Position numbers and translations under genes: made by a program. Below are positions 1 through 7,199 of a DNA stretch of 64,000 nt, in pieces (the stretch's first letter is position 1; every line of letters starts with the position of its first letter). The notes under the pieces were generated by a model. It was not told the DNA's origin, did no database searches, and worked only from the letters and a program-made list of their open reading frames with translations. The stretch comes from an uncultured Alphaproteobacteria bacterium (GTDB taxonomy: Bacteria; Pseudomonadota; Alphaproteobacteria; RF32; CAG-239): contig CAKQLP010000004.1 of NCBI GenBank assembly GCA_934254675.1, positions 1-64,000 of the forward strand, written 5' to 3'.

Positions 1-324
1 AACTTTTTTTCATTTTTTTTACTTTTTTTCCTCATTTTTCGCAACTACCTGTTTTTTCTTGCTTTTTATTATACATCGCTTTTCTTCATTTATACTGATT
101 TATTTTGAATACACACTTATTATATATAGGAGCATATAAAGAAAATATTTATGTATTTTCACATTTTTTTGAACAAATTTAATGAATCGAAAGATTCGGA
201 ATCGTTTTTTCAAACTATTTTTTATTAAAATATTATACCAGAGTCGTTTTTTGTTCTTGATTCTCGCTTAATGTTCTATATTATATGTTTGTGAATATAA
301 TTTTAGGAGGAATAAGGATTCTAA
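1..324. other. AT-rich leader and intergenic region upstream of infC
   Basis: No credible gene is visible. The first 120 bases are very T-rich on this strand and give only short minus-strand frames closed by stops. A small stem-loop, GAATC-GAAA-GATTC, lies at 184-197, followed by a T6 run at about 205-210, so it could terminate a short transcript or act in an infC leader. A probable promoter lies at 257-284. I recognise no riboswitch or structured RNA family. The gene that ends to the left of the window, if there is one, cannot be seen. Confidence 0.5.
257..284 (+). promoter_or_regulatory. probable sigma-70 promoter of infC
   Basis: A TTGATT -35 element (257-262) and a TATTAT -10 element (279-284) are separated by 16 bases, about 40 bases before the infC start codon. 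The surroundings are AT-rich, so a chance match is possible. Confidence 0.35.
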
Positions 325-858
325 ATGAGCGAAACTCAATTACATAATGATGATGACGGACCAAACATTAATGAAAATATTAAAGCTAAACAAGTTCGTT
401 TAATTGATGCTAATAATGAAAACCGTGGCGTTGTTTCGATTCGTGAAGCATTGGCTCTGGCTGAAGAAGAAGGTTTGGATTTGATTGAAATTTCACCGCA
501 AGCCACTCCACCGGTTTGTAAAATTTTAAACTTTGGAAAATATAGATACGAACAACAAAAAAGAAAAAATGAAGCCAAGAAAAATCAAAAAGTTGTGGAA
601 ATTAAAGAACTTAAACTCAGACCAATGATTGAAACCCACGATTATGAAGTAAAGGTGAAACAAGCTAAAAAATTTTTGGAACAGGGTAATAAAGTTAAAT
701 TTACCATGCGTTTTAAAGGAAGAGAGCTTAGCGCCAATGACATGGGTAAAAAGATTCTCGCGCAGTTGGTTGATGATTTAGAAGGTATTTGTAAAATCGA
801 TTCTGAAATGAAACTTGAAGGTCGTCAGATGACAATGGTGGTTGCGCCAACAAAATAA
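325..858 (+). CDS. infC: translation initiation factor IF-3
   Basis: IF-3 binds the 30S subunit, prevents premature joining of the 50S subunit and checks start-codon/initiator-tRNA pairing. The 177 residues match the usual length. The N-terminal domain (about 15-85) carries the family stretch ALAEEEGLDLIEISPQA and PPVCKILNFGKY. A lysine-rich linker (about 78-95) leads to the C-terminal domain with ELKLRP and the closing KLEGRQMTM. An in-frame TAA at 322-324 lies directly before the ATG, so the start cannot be further upstream. AGGAGG at 305-310 is rather far from the ATG (14 bases). The start is ATG, not the rare ATT/ATC used for autoregulation in enterobacteria. The usual partners rpmI and rplT do not follow; a terminator and an unrelated gene do. 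Confidence 0.97.
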   Translation: MSETQLHNDDDGPNINENIKAKQVRLIDANNENRGVVSIREALALAEEEGLDLIEISPQATPPVCKILNFGKYRYEQQKRKNEAKKNQKVVEIKELKLRPMIETHDYEVKVKQAKKFLEQGNKVKFTMRFKGRELSANDMGKKILAQLVDDLEGICKIDSEMKLEGRQMTMVVAPTK

Positions 859-874
859 TCCAATGCTGATTTTT

Positions 875-902
875 ATAAAGTCTCGCCTTAGCGAGACTTT
901 AT
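875..902 (+). terminator. terminator of infC
   Basis: A perfect 12-bp stem (875-886 with 891-902) with a CTTA loop, containing AGTCTCGC/GCGAGACT, lies 17 bases after the infC stop. The 3' side is AT-rich (TTTATTATTA) but has no pure U-run. Confidence 0.6.
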
Positions 903-922
903 TATTATACTAAGGAAATTAT

Positions 923-1726
923 ATGTCTATAAAAACACTAATATTTTTATTCCTTTTGATATTTGGTTTAATTTTCTTATTTTGGGCTTTTAAAATTGAG
1001 CCTAATCTGTTGGTAATTAAACATTATCACTTAAAAGACAAACAACTTTCCGGATTACGAATCGTATTTGCCTCTGATTTTCATATTGGGAAAAAAGATC
1101 TTAAAAGACTAAAACGAATCGTAAGAGCCATCAAAAAACAACAAGCAGACTTAATTTTTTTGGGAGGAGATTACCTTAACGGACACACGGAACAAAGCAC
1201 TATGTCTCCAAAACAAATTGCAAAAGAATTAAGTCAGTTAAACGCTCCATATGGTATATTTGGCGTTTTAGGTAATCACGATTGGTATATTAATGGTGCT
1301 AAAACAAAAAAATCGTTACAAGAAGCCGGAATTACTGTTTTAGAAAATCAAAATAAAATTATTAATTTTAGAAATAAGCAGATTACAATTGCCGGCGTTG
1401 CTGACAAAACAACCAGAACCGTAAATCTAAAAAATACTTTAGATAAAACTCCGGAACCGCGGATTTTATTAACCCACACACCTGATATTTTTCCCGATAT
1501 AAAAGATTCTGTAAATTTGGTGCTTGCCGGACACACTCACGGCGGACAAGTTAAAATTCCATTTTGGGGTGCGCTTATTGTCCCCTTAGAGCATGGCCGC
1601 CGTTACGCCGAAGGGTTTATTGAAGAAAATGGAAAAAAAATGATTGTGTCCAAAGGCCTTGGGACTAGTCGTCTTCCGATTCGTTTTAACTGCAAGCCCG
1701 AAATTTTGGTAATAGAATTTAAGTAA
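923..1726 (+). CDS. membrane-anchored metallophosphoesterase (YaeI/YkuE family)
   Basis: A binuclear-metal phosphoesterase. Residues 1-24 form a hydrophobic signal anchor, so the catalytic domain probably faces the periplasm. The calcineurin-type metal motifs occur in order: SDFHIG (about 51-56), GGDYLNG (about 81-87), GNHDW (about 117-121), LTHTPD (about 184-189) and AGHTHGGQ (about 203-210). Relatives include YkuE-type phosphodiesterases and lipid A-pathway enzymes that cleave UDP-diacylglucosamine. Here the anchor and sequence fit the broad YaeI group best; the substrate cannot be read from sequence. AAGGAA at 912-917 precedes the ATG. It is a single gene between two terminator-like hairpins. 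Confidence 0.85.
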   Translation: MSIKTLIFLFLLIFGLIFLFWAFKIEPNLLVIKHYHLKDKQLSGLRIVFASDFHIGKKDLKRLKRIVRAIKKQQADLIFLGGDYLNGHTEQSTMSPKQIAKELSQLNAPYGIFGVLGNHDWYINGAKTKKSLQEAGITVLENQNKIINFRNKQITIAGVADKTTRTVNLKNTLDKTPEPRILLTHTPDIFPDIKDSVNLVLAGHTHGGQVKIPFWGALIVPLEHGRRYAEGFIEENGKKMIVSKGLGTSRLPIRFNCKPEILVIEFK

Positions 1727-1815
1727 TGTAATAATGAAAATAGTAGGGTTTACAAAAAATCAGATTAGACAGACAAATTCATTACCAGTTTTATAAGTAC
1801 ACAAAAATTTAAAAG

Positions 1816-1848
1816 ATATAGTGCCAAGCATTCAACTTGACACTATAT
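1816..1848. terminator. hairpin terminator between convergent genes
   Basis: An imperfect inverted repeat, ATATAGTG-C-CAAG / CTTG-A-CACTATAT, with a 7-base loop and one C/A mismatch lies between the convergent genes at 923-1726 and 1853-2395. On the minus strand it is followed by CTTTTAAATTTTT, so it probably serves the minus-strand gene and possibly both. Confidence 0.5.
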
Positions 1849-1852
1849 ACTT

Positions 1853-2395
1853 TTACAAGTAGCCATTCATTCGGCAAAATCGAATCGCCTCGGGAAACAA
1901 ACATCCAACTCTAAAAGAATAAACTTTCACAGTTAATCCAGTTTTTCTATCTTCTTTTAATACAATTAAAGCATCAATCTTTTCCGCATCCGGATGCAAT
2001 CGACAGCACATTGTATATTTTTCGTGGCGCTTCTTCTTCAAAGGCACATAGATTTTGTCTGTTTCTTTGAACAAAAAAGCATCTGGTGCACAGACAACGA
2101 TACTATCCGTGCCGACAAAGCTTCCATAGTATAGACCATCATGTTTGACGGCATAAAAGCTACCAAGAAACGCTTTACTTTTTTTGTCGCGCAAAGCATA
2201 CAATTTGATTTCATCTAATGAAATTTCGACCATTTTTGCCGTGTGCAAGATAATCGCTAAGCCAACACCGGCGAATAAATCAGATGGAGTGATAACCGAG
2301 CAACATGTTTCCAAGATTCGTTCAAATCTCTTTTCAAGTTCCTCATCTTTGCTTTGACGACAAAAGAGTTTTTTTAAAAAGCTAAACCAAGCCAT
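1853..2395 (-). CDS. hypothetical protein, 180 aa
   Basis: I do not recognise this protein. It has a basic, aromatic N-terminus (MAWFSFLKKLF) that could touch membrane, then a mixed alpha/beta sequence with no clear TM segment. Seven cysteines are spread through it, including a CC pair near residue 32, CAPD near 112 and CC near 137. No metal-binding or catalytic motif is obvious. There is no Shine-Dalgarno sequence; the 5' side is plain AT-rich DNA, so either expression is low or the start is imperfect. It ends at the convergent hairpin and begins 81 bases beyond the end of the next minus-strand gene, a possible cysteine peptidase; the two could be co-transcribed. Reality as a gene is supported by its length and continuous frame. 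Confidence 0.6.
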   Translation of the reverse strand: MAWFSFLKKLFCRQSKDEELEKRFERILETCCSVITPSDLFAGVGLAIILHTAKMVEISLDEIKLYALRDKKSKAFLGSFYAVKHDGLYYGSFVGTDSIVVCAPDAFLFKETDKIYVPLKKKRHEKYTMCCRLHPDAEKIDALIVLKEDRKTGLTVKVYSFRVGCLFPEAIRFCRMNGYL

Positions 2396-2476
2396 ATTCT
2401 AAATAATTTTAAGTGAAACAATAATTTTAATACTATTTTAGTCTCAAATATTTTTCTTTTTTTGTCAAGTTGTAAA

Positions 2477-3547
2477 TTATCTTTGTTTTGGCATTTTTAG
2501 TTTCATTAATAGAGGATTTATTTTTTTATTTGGTGTGGTTTGCATTTTGTCCTTATTAATAGACTTTTGATTATTTTTATTTTCTATCTTATATCGAGCC
2601 TCTTCTAGTTTAAGATTTACTAAAAACATTTGTTTAAAATCTTTTTGATTAATATTATTTTCAACAGTTTCCAACATTTCTTCTATAATTTTATTCGCAT
2701 TTTTATCATCTAATGAACTGACAAAAGATGATATTGGTACAACGTAAACATCTTTATCCAATTTTAATGGATAATTTGCTGCCTCTGGTGAAAATTGATG
2801 ACACAAAGGTTTATTATTTGCATCAACTTTACCTGTATATAACATGGCATGATGTCCGTTAACGATAAAAACGTCACCCTTCTTTGGATTATCATTTTTC
2901 ATTACATCTTCTAATTTTTTTAACTCTGGAATATTGTTGCAACCAGTGACTGTTTTATATAAACTATCCGGATGTCCCCAATCTTCTTTAGATTGCGACA
3001 ATGATTTAACATCAATATATCTATTCAAAGCACCTAACAATGCGGCACTAATCCCTTTTGCACAGTTACCAACGTCTTTAGAAAGGGTGAATGATGACGA
3101 TTTAAAATTACCTACTTTATTAAACTCTTTTTCAATTAAAGTTCTATAATAAATATTCGCCAATTCTCCTGAACAACAACGCACCTTATAAATTTGCATC
3201 AATCGTTTTTTATTTGCTGGTTCTTGAATCATTTTTTTGATTTCTTCTTGCTTATCTTTATTCATACCAAAAAAGTGCTTAGCTGTTTGACCTTCTGTAT
3301 ATTCTGGGTGTTCTATACTTATATATGCATCTAACAGATATCCCGTTTCATTTTTTGAAAAACGTTCATCTACCTTATCATTTATACTTTTCTTAAAATA
3401 TGTTGCAAAGGAATCTGGACTATTTTCTAATTTATTTTGCTGAAGGTATTCTAAAAAACCATATTCAGTCTTTACTTCTTCATAAAAAGATAATGCTGTT
3501 TTTATATTACGCTCATATAGTTTGTCATAATTTAAATGCATTTCCAT
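2477..3547 (-). CDS. possible NlpC/P60- or CHAP-like cysteine peptidase/amidase, 356 aa
   Basis: The family is not firmly recognised. The frame extends upstream to 3604, but an AAAGGAAAA sequence immediately before the ATG at 3545-3547 favours this shorter start. The N-terminal 150 residues are helical and charged. The centre resembles a papain-fold amidase: GNCAKGISAALLGAL gives a candidate nucleophile Cys162 at the start of a helix, and about 65 residues later PKKGDVFIVNGHHAMLYTG resembles the NlpC/P60 pattern of a GD-[FV] strand followed by the catalytic His on the next strand (His232/233). The C-terminal 60 residues are Lys/Asn-rich. No signal peptide is present, so it is cytosolic, or exported by a dedicated secretion system. 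No immunity-like gene is obvious next to it. Confidence 0.55.
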   Translation of the reverse strand: MEMHLNYDKLYERNIKTALSFYEEVKTEYGFLEYLQQNKLENSPDSFATYFKKSINDKVDERFSKNETGYLLDAYISIEHPEYTEGQTAKHFFGMNKDKQEEIKKMIQEPANKKRLMQIYKVRCCSGELANIYYRTLIEKEFNKVGNFKSSSFTLSKDVGNCAKGISAALLGALNRYIDVKSLSQSKEDWGHPDSLYKTVTGCNNIPELKKLEDVMKNDNPKKGDVFIVNGHHAMLYTGKVDANNKPLCHQFSPEAANYPLKLDKDVYVVPISSFVSSLDDKNANKIIEEMLETVENNINQKDFKQMFLVNLKLEEARYKIENKNNQKSINKDKMQTTPNKKINPLLMKLKMPKQR

Positions 3548-3725
3548 TATTTTTTCCTTTTCAACTTTATTAATTATACTCCTGTGGAAAAAATTTGTCA
3601 ACAAAATTGAATCATTGTCAATTTTTCCTTATGATAGCGACAAAATCACTAGCATAAAATCTTTAATGAGAATTCTTTCTAAGAAAAGGCTGATAGAATC
3701 TTTAAGAAATAATTATTTGATTTGC

Positions 3726-3752
3726 AAAAGGCTGCCATATAGGCAGCCTTTT
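3726..3752 (-). terminator. terminator downstream of pnp
   Basis: A perfect 11-bp stem (AAAAGGCTGCC with its complement) with an ATATA loop lies 22 bases past the pnp stop codon. The T-run on the minus-strand side makes it an intrinsic terminator for pnp. Confidence 0.8.
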
Positions 3753-3773
3753 TTATAGTGAATTTTAAGAAAA

Positions 3774-5894
3774 TTATTTTTCTAAATCTTCACCTGTTTC
3801 TTGGTTTACACGTTTTGCCGACAATTTGATTTTTCCTCGGTTATCGGCACCCATGCATTTAACCCAAATTGTATCGCCTTCTTTATAGAAATCTGAAACG
3901 GAAGCAATTCGCTCATTTTTAATTTCTGAAATATGAACCAATCCTTCTGTTTGTCCCAAGAAGCGAACAAACGCACCAAAATCCATAATCTTTGTAATTA
4001 CGCCTTTGTAAATTTTTCCGTCTTCAGGAACGGCGACAATACCATTGATAATATCAATAGCCGCTTCGCAGTTTTCATTATTGTTAGAAGCAATTGTCAC
4101 CACTCCATCATCAGTAATATCAATTTTGGTGTTGGTGCGTTCAATAATGTCACGAATAACTTTACCGCCTGTACCGATAACTTCACGAATTTTATCTACC
4201 GGAATTTTGATAGAGAAAATACGAGGGGCTTTTGGAGAAACATTTGGTCTTGGCTCGGCAATAGCTTTAGCCATTTCACCCAAAATATGAATACGACCTT
4301 CATGAGCCTGAGCCAATGCGTTTTTCATAATATCTTTGGTGATAGACGTAATTTTAATATCCATTTGCAAAGCTGTAACACCATCTTTGGTTCCGGCAAC
4401 TTTGAAATCCATATCGCCAAGGTGGTCTTCATCGCCCAGAATATCGGTCAAAATAGCCACACGGCCGTCATTTTCCTTAATCAAACCCATGGCAATGCCG
4501 GCAACAGGCTTCTTCATCGGAACACCAGCGTCCATCAAAGACAAGCAAGTACCGCAAACAGTAGCCATTGATGAAGAACCATTGGATTCCATAATATCTG
4601 AAACAACACGCAATGTGTAAGGGAATGCGTCTTTATCTTTTGGCAACATCGGATGAATAGCTCTCCAAGCCAATTTACCATGCCCAATCTCACGACGCCC
4701 TGGGGTACCTAAACGACCACACTCACCAACAGAGAATGGCGGGAAGTTATAGAACAACATAAAGTCTTGGTCATATTCAGCCAACAAACCATCTACTAAC
4801 TGAGCGTCATCAGGCGTACCCAAAGTTGTGGCAACCATAGCTTGAGTTTCACCGCGAGTAAACAAGGCGGAGCCATGCGCTTCCGGCAACAAACCAACTT
4901 CACACTGAATTGGACGAACAGTTTTAGTGTCTCTGCCGTCAATACGATGGCCGGTAGATAAAACTTTTTCACGCATTGTATGATGCATAACATTTTCAAT
5001 GGCATCAGCGACAAAAGCGTTTTCCACTTCATTTTCTGGGTCAATAGAGGCTTTAACTTCTTCTGCTAATTGTCCCAAAACTGTGCCGCGCTCTTGTTTG
5101 TCGATAATAGAGAAAGCCGCGTTATATCTGTCGCCATAATCTTTCATAATACGTTGGCTCAGAGCCTCATATTCCGGTGGAAATGACGGAACATCCCATT
5201 TTTCTTTACCAGCTTCGGCGGCTAAATCCTTTATCATTTTAATAACTGCTTGGAAATTATCAAAACCAAACATTACCGCACCCAGCATTGTTTCTTCTGA
5301 AAGTTCGTTTGCTTCGGACTCAACCATCAAAACGCCTTCCTCAGTACCGGCAACAGTCAATTCCAACTCAGAAGTTTTTTGTTCTTCAATACTAGGGTTC
5401 AGCAAATACATTCCATCTTTATAACCAACTTTAGCCGCGCCAATCGGTCCCATAAACGGAATACCTGAAATAGCCAAAGCGGCAGATGCGGCAACCATTG
5501 CCAAAACATCAGAATCATTTTTTTGGTCATGAGATACAACCGTACAAATAATCTGCACTTCATTTTTGAAAGCGTCTGGAAACAGCGGGCGAATCGGACG
5601 GTCAATCAAACGAGAAATTAAAATCTCTCGTTCGGATGGTTTGCCTTCACGTTTGTTAAAACCTCCCGGAATTTTTCCGGTAGCATAATATTTTTCCTGA
5701 TAGTTTACTGTTAAAGGAAAGAAATCCTGATCTGCTTTAACCTCTTTTGCGGCAACAACCGTTGCAACAACTTTTGTATCTCCATAGCTGGCAACTACCG
5801 CACCTGTTGCCTGTCTGGCAATTTTACCTGTTTCTAAAACTAACTTACGTCCGCCCCATTCCATCTCTTTGCGGCATACTTTAAAATCGATCAT
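3774..5894 (-). CDS. pnp: polyribonucleotide nucleotidyltransferase (PNPase)
   Basis: A phosphorolytic 3'-5' exoribonuclease, usually trimeric and part of the RNA degradosome. The 706 residues match the family. Two RNase PH-like domains occur: the first carries the RGDTKVVATV-like stretch (here YGDTKVVATVVA) and GGFNKREGKPSEREILISRLIDRP; the second has GHRIDGRDTKTVRPI and the catalytic-side stretch DILGDEDHLGDMDFKVAGT. A KH domain (about 555-615, with VIGTGGKVIRDI) and an S1 domain (about 620-690, with YKGVITKIMDFGAFV) follow. AAAGGAA precedes the ATG. The gene follows rpsO with 114 bases between them, the classical rpsO-pnp arrangement. The hairpins in that gap are a likely site for RNA-level control. 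Confidence 0.98.
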   Translation of the reverse strand: MIDFKVCRKEMEWGGRKLVLETGKIARQATGAVVASYGDTKVVATVVAAKEVKADQDFFPLTVNYQEKYYATGKIPGGFNKREGKPSEREILISRLIDRPIRPLFPDAFKNEVQIICTVVSHDQKNDSDVLAMVAASAALAISGIPFMGPIGAAKVGYKDGMYLLNPSIEEQKTSELELTVAGTEEGVLMVESEANELSEETMLGAVMFGFDNFQAVIKMIKDLAAEAGKEKWDVPSFPPEYEALSQRIMKDYGDRYNAAFSIIDKQERGTVLGQLAEEVKASIDPENEVENAFVADAIENVMHHTMREKVLSTGHRIDGRDTKTVRPIQCEVGLLPEAHGSALFTRGETQAMVATTLGTPDDAQLVDGLLAEYDQDFMLFYNFPPFSVGECGRLGTPGRREIGHGKLAWRAIHPMLPKDKDAFPYTLRVVSDIMESNGSSSMATVCGTCLSLMDAGVPMKKPVAGIAMGLIKENDGRVAILTDILGDEDHLGDMDFKVAGTKDGVTALQMDIKITSITKDIMKNALAQAHEGRIHILGEMAKAIAEPRPNVSPKAPRIFSIKIPVDKIREVIGTGGKVIRDIIERTNTKIDITDDGVVTIASNNNENCEAAIDIINGIVAVPEDGKIYKGVITKIMDFGAFVRFLGQTEGLVHISEIKNERIASVSDFYKEGDTIWVKCMGADNRGKIKLSAKRVNQETGEDLEK

Positions 5895-5968
5895 ATATTC
5901 TATTCCTTTCTCTTCATCTCTATATCATCTTTATAAAACCTCACCTGTCCAGAAACAGGATTTTTTAG

Positions 5969-5996
5969 GGGGGCTGAGAAACAAATCCCAGCCCCT
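5969..5996 (-). promoter_or_regulatory. hairpin in the rpsO-pnp intergenic region
   Basis: A stem GGGGCTG/CAGCCCC (5970-5976 with 5989-5995, extendable by a G-T pair) lies 13 bases after the rpsO stop. On the transcribed minus strand it is followed by CCTAAAAAATCC, not by a U-run, so it is not an ordinary terminator for rpsO; the run of five Ts lies on the plus strand. A second small inverted repeat, CCTGT/ACAGG, lies at 5944-5959. In enterobacteria this gap holds an RNase III-cleaved stem through which PNPase controls its own mRNA; the same role here is inference. Confidence 0.45.
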
Positions 5997-6008
5997 TTTT
6001 GCCAAATT

Positions 6009-6278
6009 TTACTTACGCAAATCCAGCTTTTTAATGATATTCTGGTATCTTTCTTCGCTTGCTTTCTTCAAGTGGTCTAACAAGTGACGACGACGGCTAA
6101 CCATCTTCATCAAACCCAAACGAGAATGCAAATCTTTTGTATGAACGTTGAAGTGTTCAATCAAAGCGTTAATACGATAAGTCCAAATAGCAATCTGTAC
6201 TTCCGGAGAACCGGTATCATCAGCGGACGTACCATATTTAGCTACGATTTCTTTTTTTACTTCACTTGTAATCGACAT
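6009..6278 (-). CDS. rpsO: 30S ribosomal protein S15
   Basis: S15 is a primary binder of the central domain of 16S rRNA and is involved in the 30S-50S bridge. The 89-residue length is standard. Family signatures are visible: DTGSPEVQIA near residue 21, HTKDLHSRLGLMKMVSRRRHLLDHLKK in the centre (HxxDxxSRxGLxxxVxxRRxLLxYLK pattern) and YQNIIKKLDLRK at the end. AAAGGAAA precedes the ATG. It starts 18 bases after the truB stop, so ligA-truB-rpsO-pnp form one minus-strand gene run. Confidence 0.98.
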   Translation of the reverse strand: MSITSEVKKEIVAKYGTSADDTGSPEVQIAIWTYRINALIEHFNVHTKDLHSRLGLMKMVSRRRHLLDHLKKASEERYQNIIKKLDLRK

Positions 6279-6296
6279 CTTTATATTTCCTTTTCA

Positions 6297-7199
6297 TTAA
6301 TTCAAATTAAACACGCGAATCGGTGAAATTTTTCTTTCATCAATCCGCACCAACGCAATCAAACAACTATGAAAATAAGCAGCCGCACATTCCGACGATT
6401 TAACGTCATAATTTTTAGGCGAAACGCTTTGTCCCATACTTAATTTTTTTGCATCTTCTTCCGAAACAGCAATCTCCGCGATGTCGCGCAGAGACGTTTC
6501 TATCGGCAGAAGCAGCTTACGCCGATTTTCTACATACTCCATTTTTTCTAAATTTTCCAGCAAAATCGTATGTTTAAGGTCAAAAATTCCGCATTTTGTG
6601 CGCCTTAACTCTATCAAATGCCCTAACGTGCCCAAAAATTGCGCTAAATCTTTACCTAACGTTCGCACATAAGTTCCTTTGGAACACTCCACCCTAAATT
6701 TTGCCGAATCGGCGTATTCTGCCAATAACTCAAGCTGATATATTTCGATTTCACGCGGAGGAATAACCACGTTTTCACCTTTGCGCGCCAACTTATAGGC
6801 CGGCTGACCTTTAATTTTTATGGCGGAATAGGCTGGTGGAATTTGGGTTATATTACCGATAAAATTCGGTAAAGCCGCCATAATCTCAGCGTGAGACGGA
6901 ATTTTATCACAACGGGCAACAATTTCGCCGTCGGTGTCGTCGGTCACTGTTTGCTCGCCCCATTTCAGCACAAACTCATATTCTTTTCGACCATCGGTCA
7001 CAAACGGCACCAATTTTGTCGCCTCGCCAAAAGCAATTGGCAAAACCCCGCTGGCAAACGGATCCAAAGTTCCGGTGTGACCGTTTTTATTGGCGTGCAT
7101 CAGCCATCTTGTTTTTCCAACAACTTCAGTTGACCCCATGCCGCAAGGTTTATCCACAATCAGCCAGCCGTTTACATTATCCGCTTTTGTATGTTTCAT
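6297..7199 (-). CDS. truB: tRNA pseudouridine(55) synthase
   Basis: TruB isomerises U55 in the T-loop of most tRNAs. The TruB catalytic motif GHTGTLDPFASGVLP is at about residues 40-54, with catalytic Asp46. KGEATKL-type motif II (here FGEATKLV) and YEFVLKWG follow. The KIKGQPAYKLAR segment and the RVECSKGTYVRTLGKDLA stretch complete the family pattern. At 300 residues it is of normal length and includes a C-terminal segment related to a PUA extension. Its ATG overlaps the ligA stop codon (ATGA), which suggests translational coupling. In many bacteria truB sits between rbfA and rpsO; here ligA takes the upstream place. Confidence 0.97.
   Translation of the reverse strand: MKHTKADNVNGWLIVDKPCGMGSTEVVGKTRWLMHANKNGHTGTLDPFASGVLPIAFGEATKLVPFVTDGRKEYEFVLKWGEQTVTDDTDGEIVARCDKIPSHAEIMAALPNFIGNITQIPPAYSAIKIKGQPAYKLARKGENVVIPPREIEIYQLELLAEYADSAKFRVECSKGTYVRTLGKDLAQFLGTLGHLIELRRTKCGIFDLKHTILLENLEKMEYVENRRKLLLPIETSLRDIAEIAVSEEDAKKLSMGQSVSPKNYDVKSSECAAAYFHSCLIALVRIDERKISPIRVFNLN

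Noticed and set aside
3933..4571. 212-codon frame on the opposite strand of pnp
   Set aside because: Antisense shadow of a conserved gene with strong codon constraint; no ribosome binding site or recognisable protein.
7150..7158. Perfect DnaA-box sequence TTATCCACA inside truB
   Set aside because: It is single, within coding sequence, and about one match is expected by chance in an AT-rich 64-kb window; no AT-rich unwinding region or box cluster is near.
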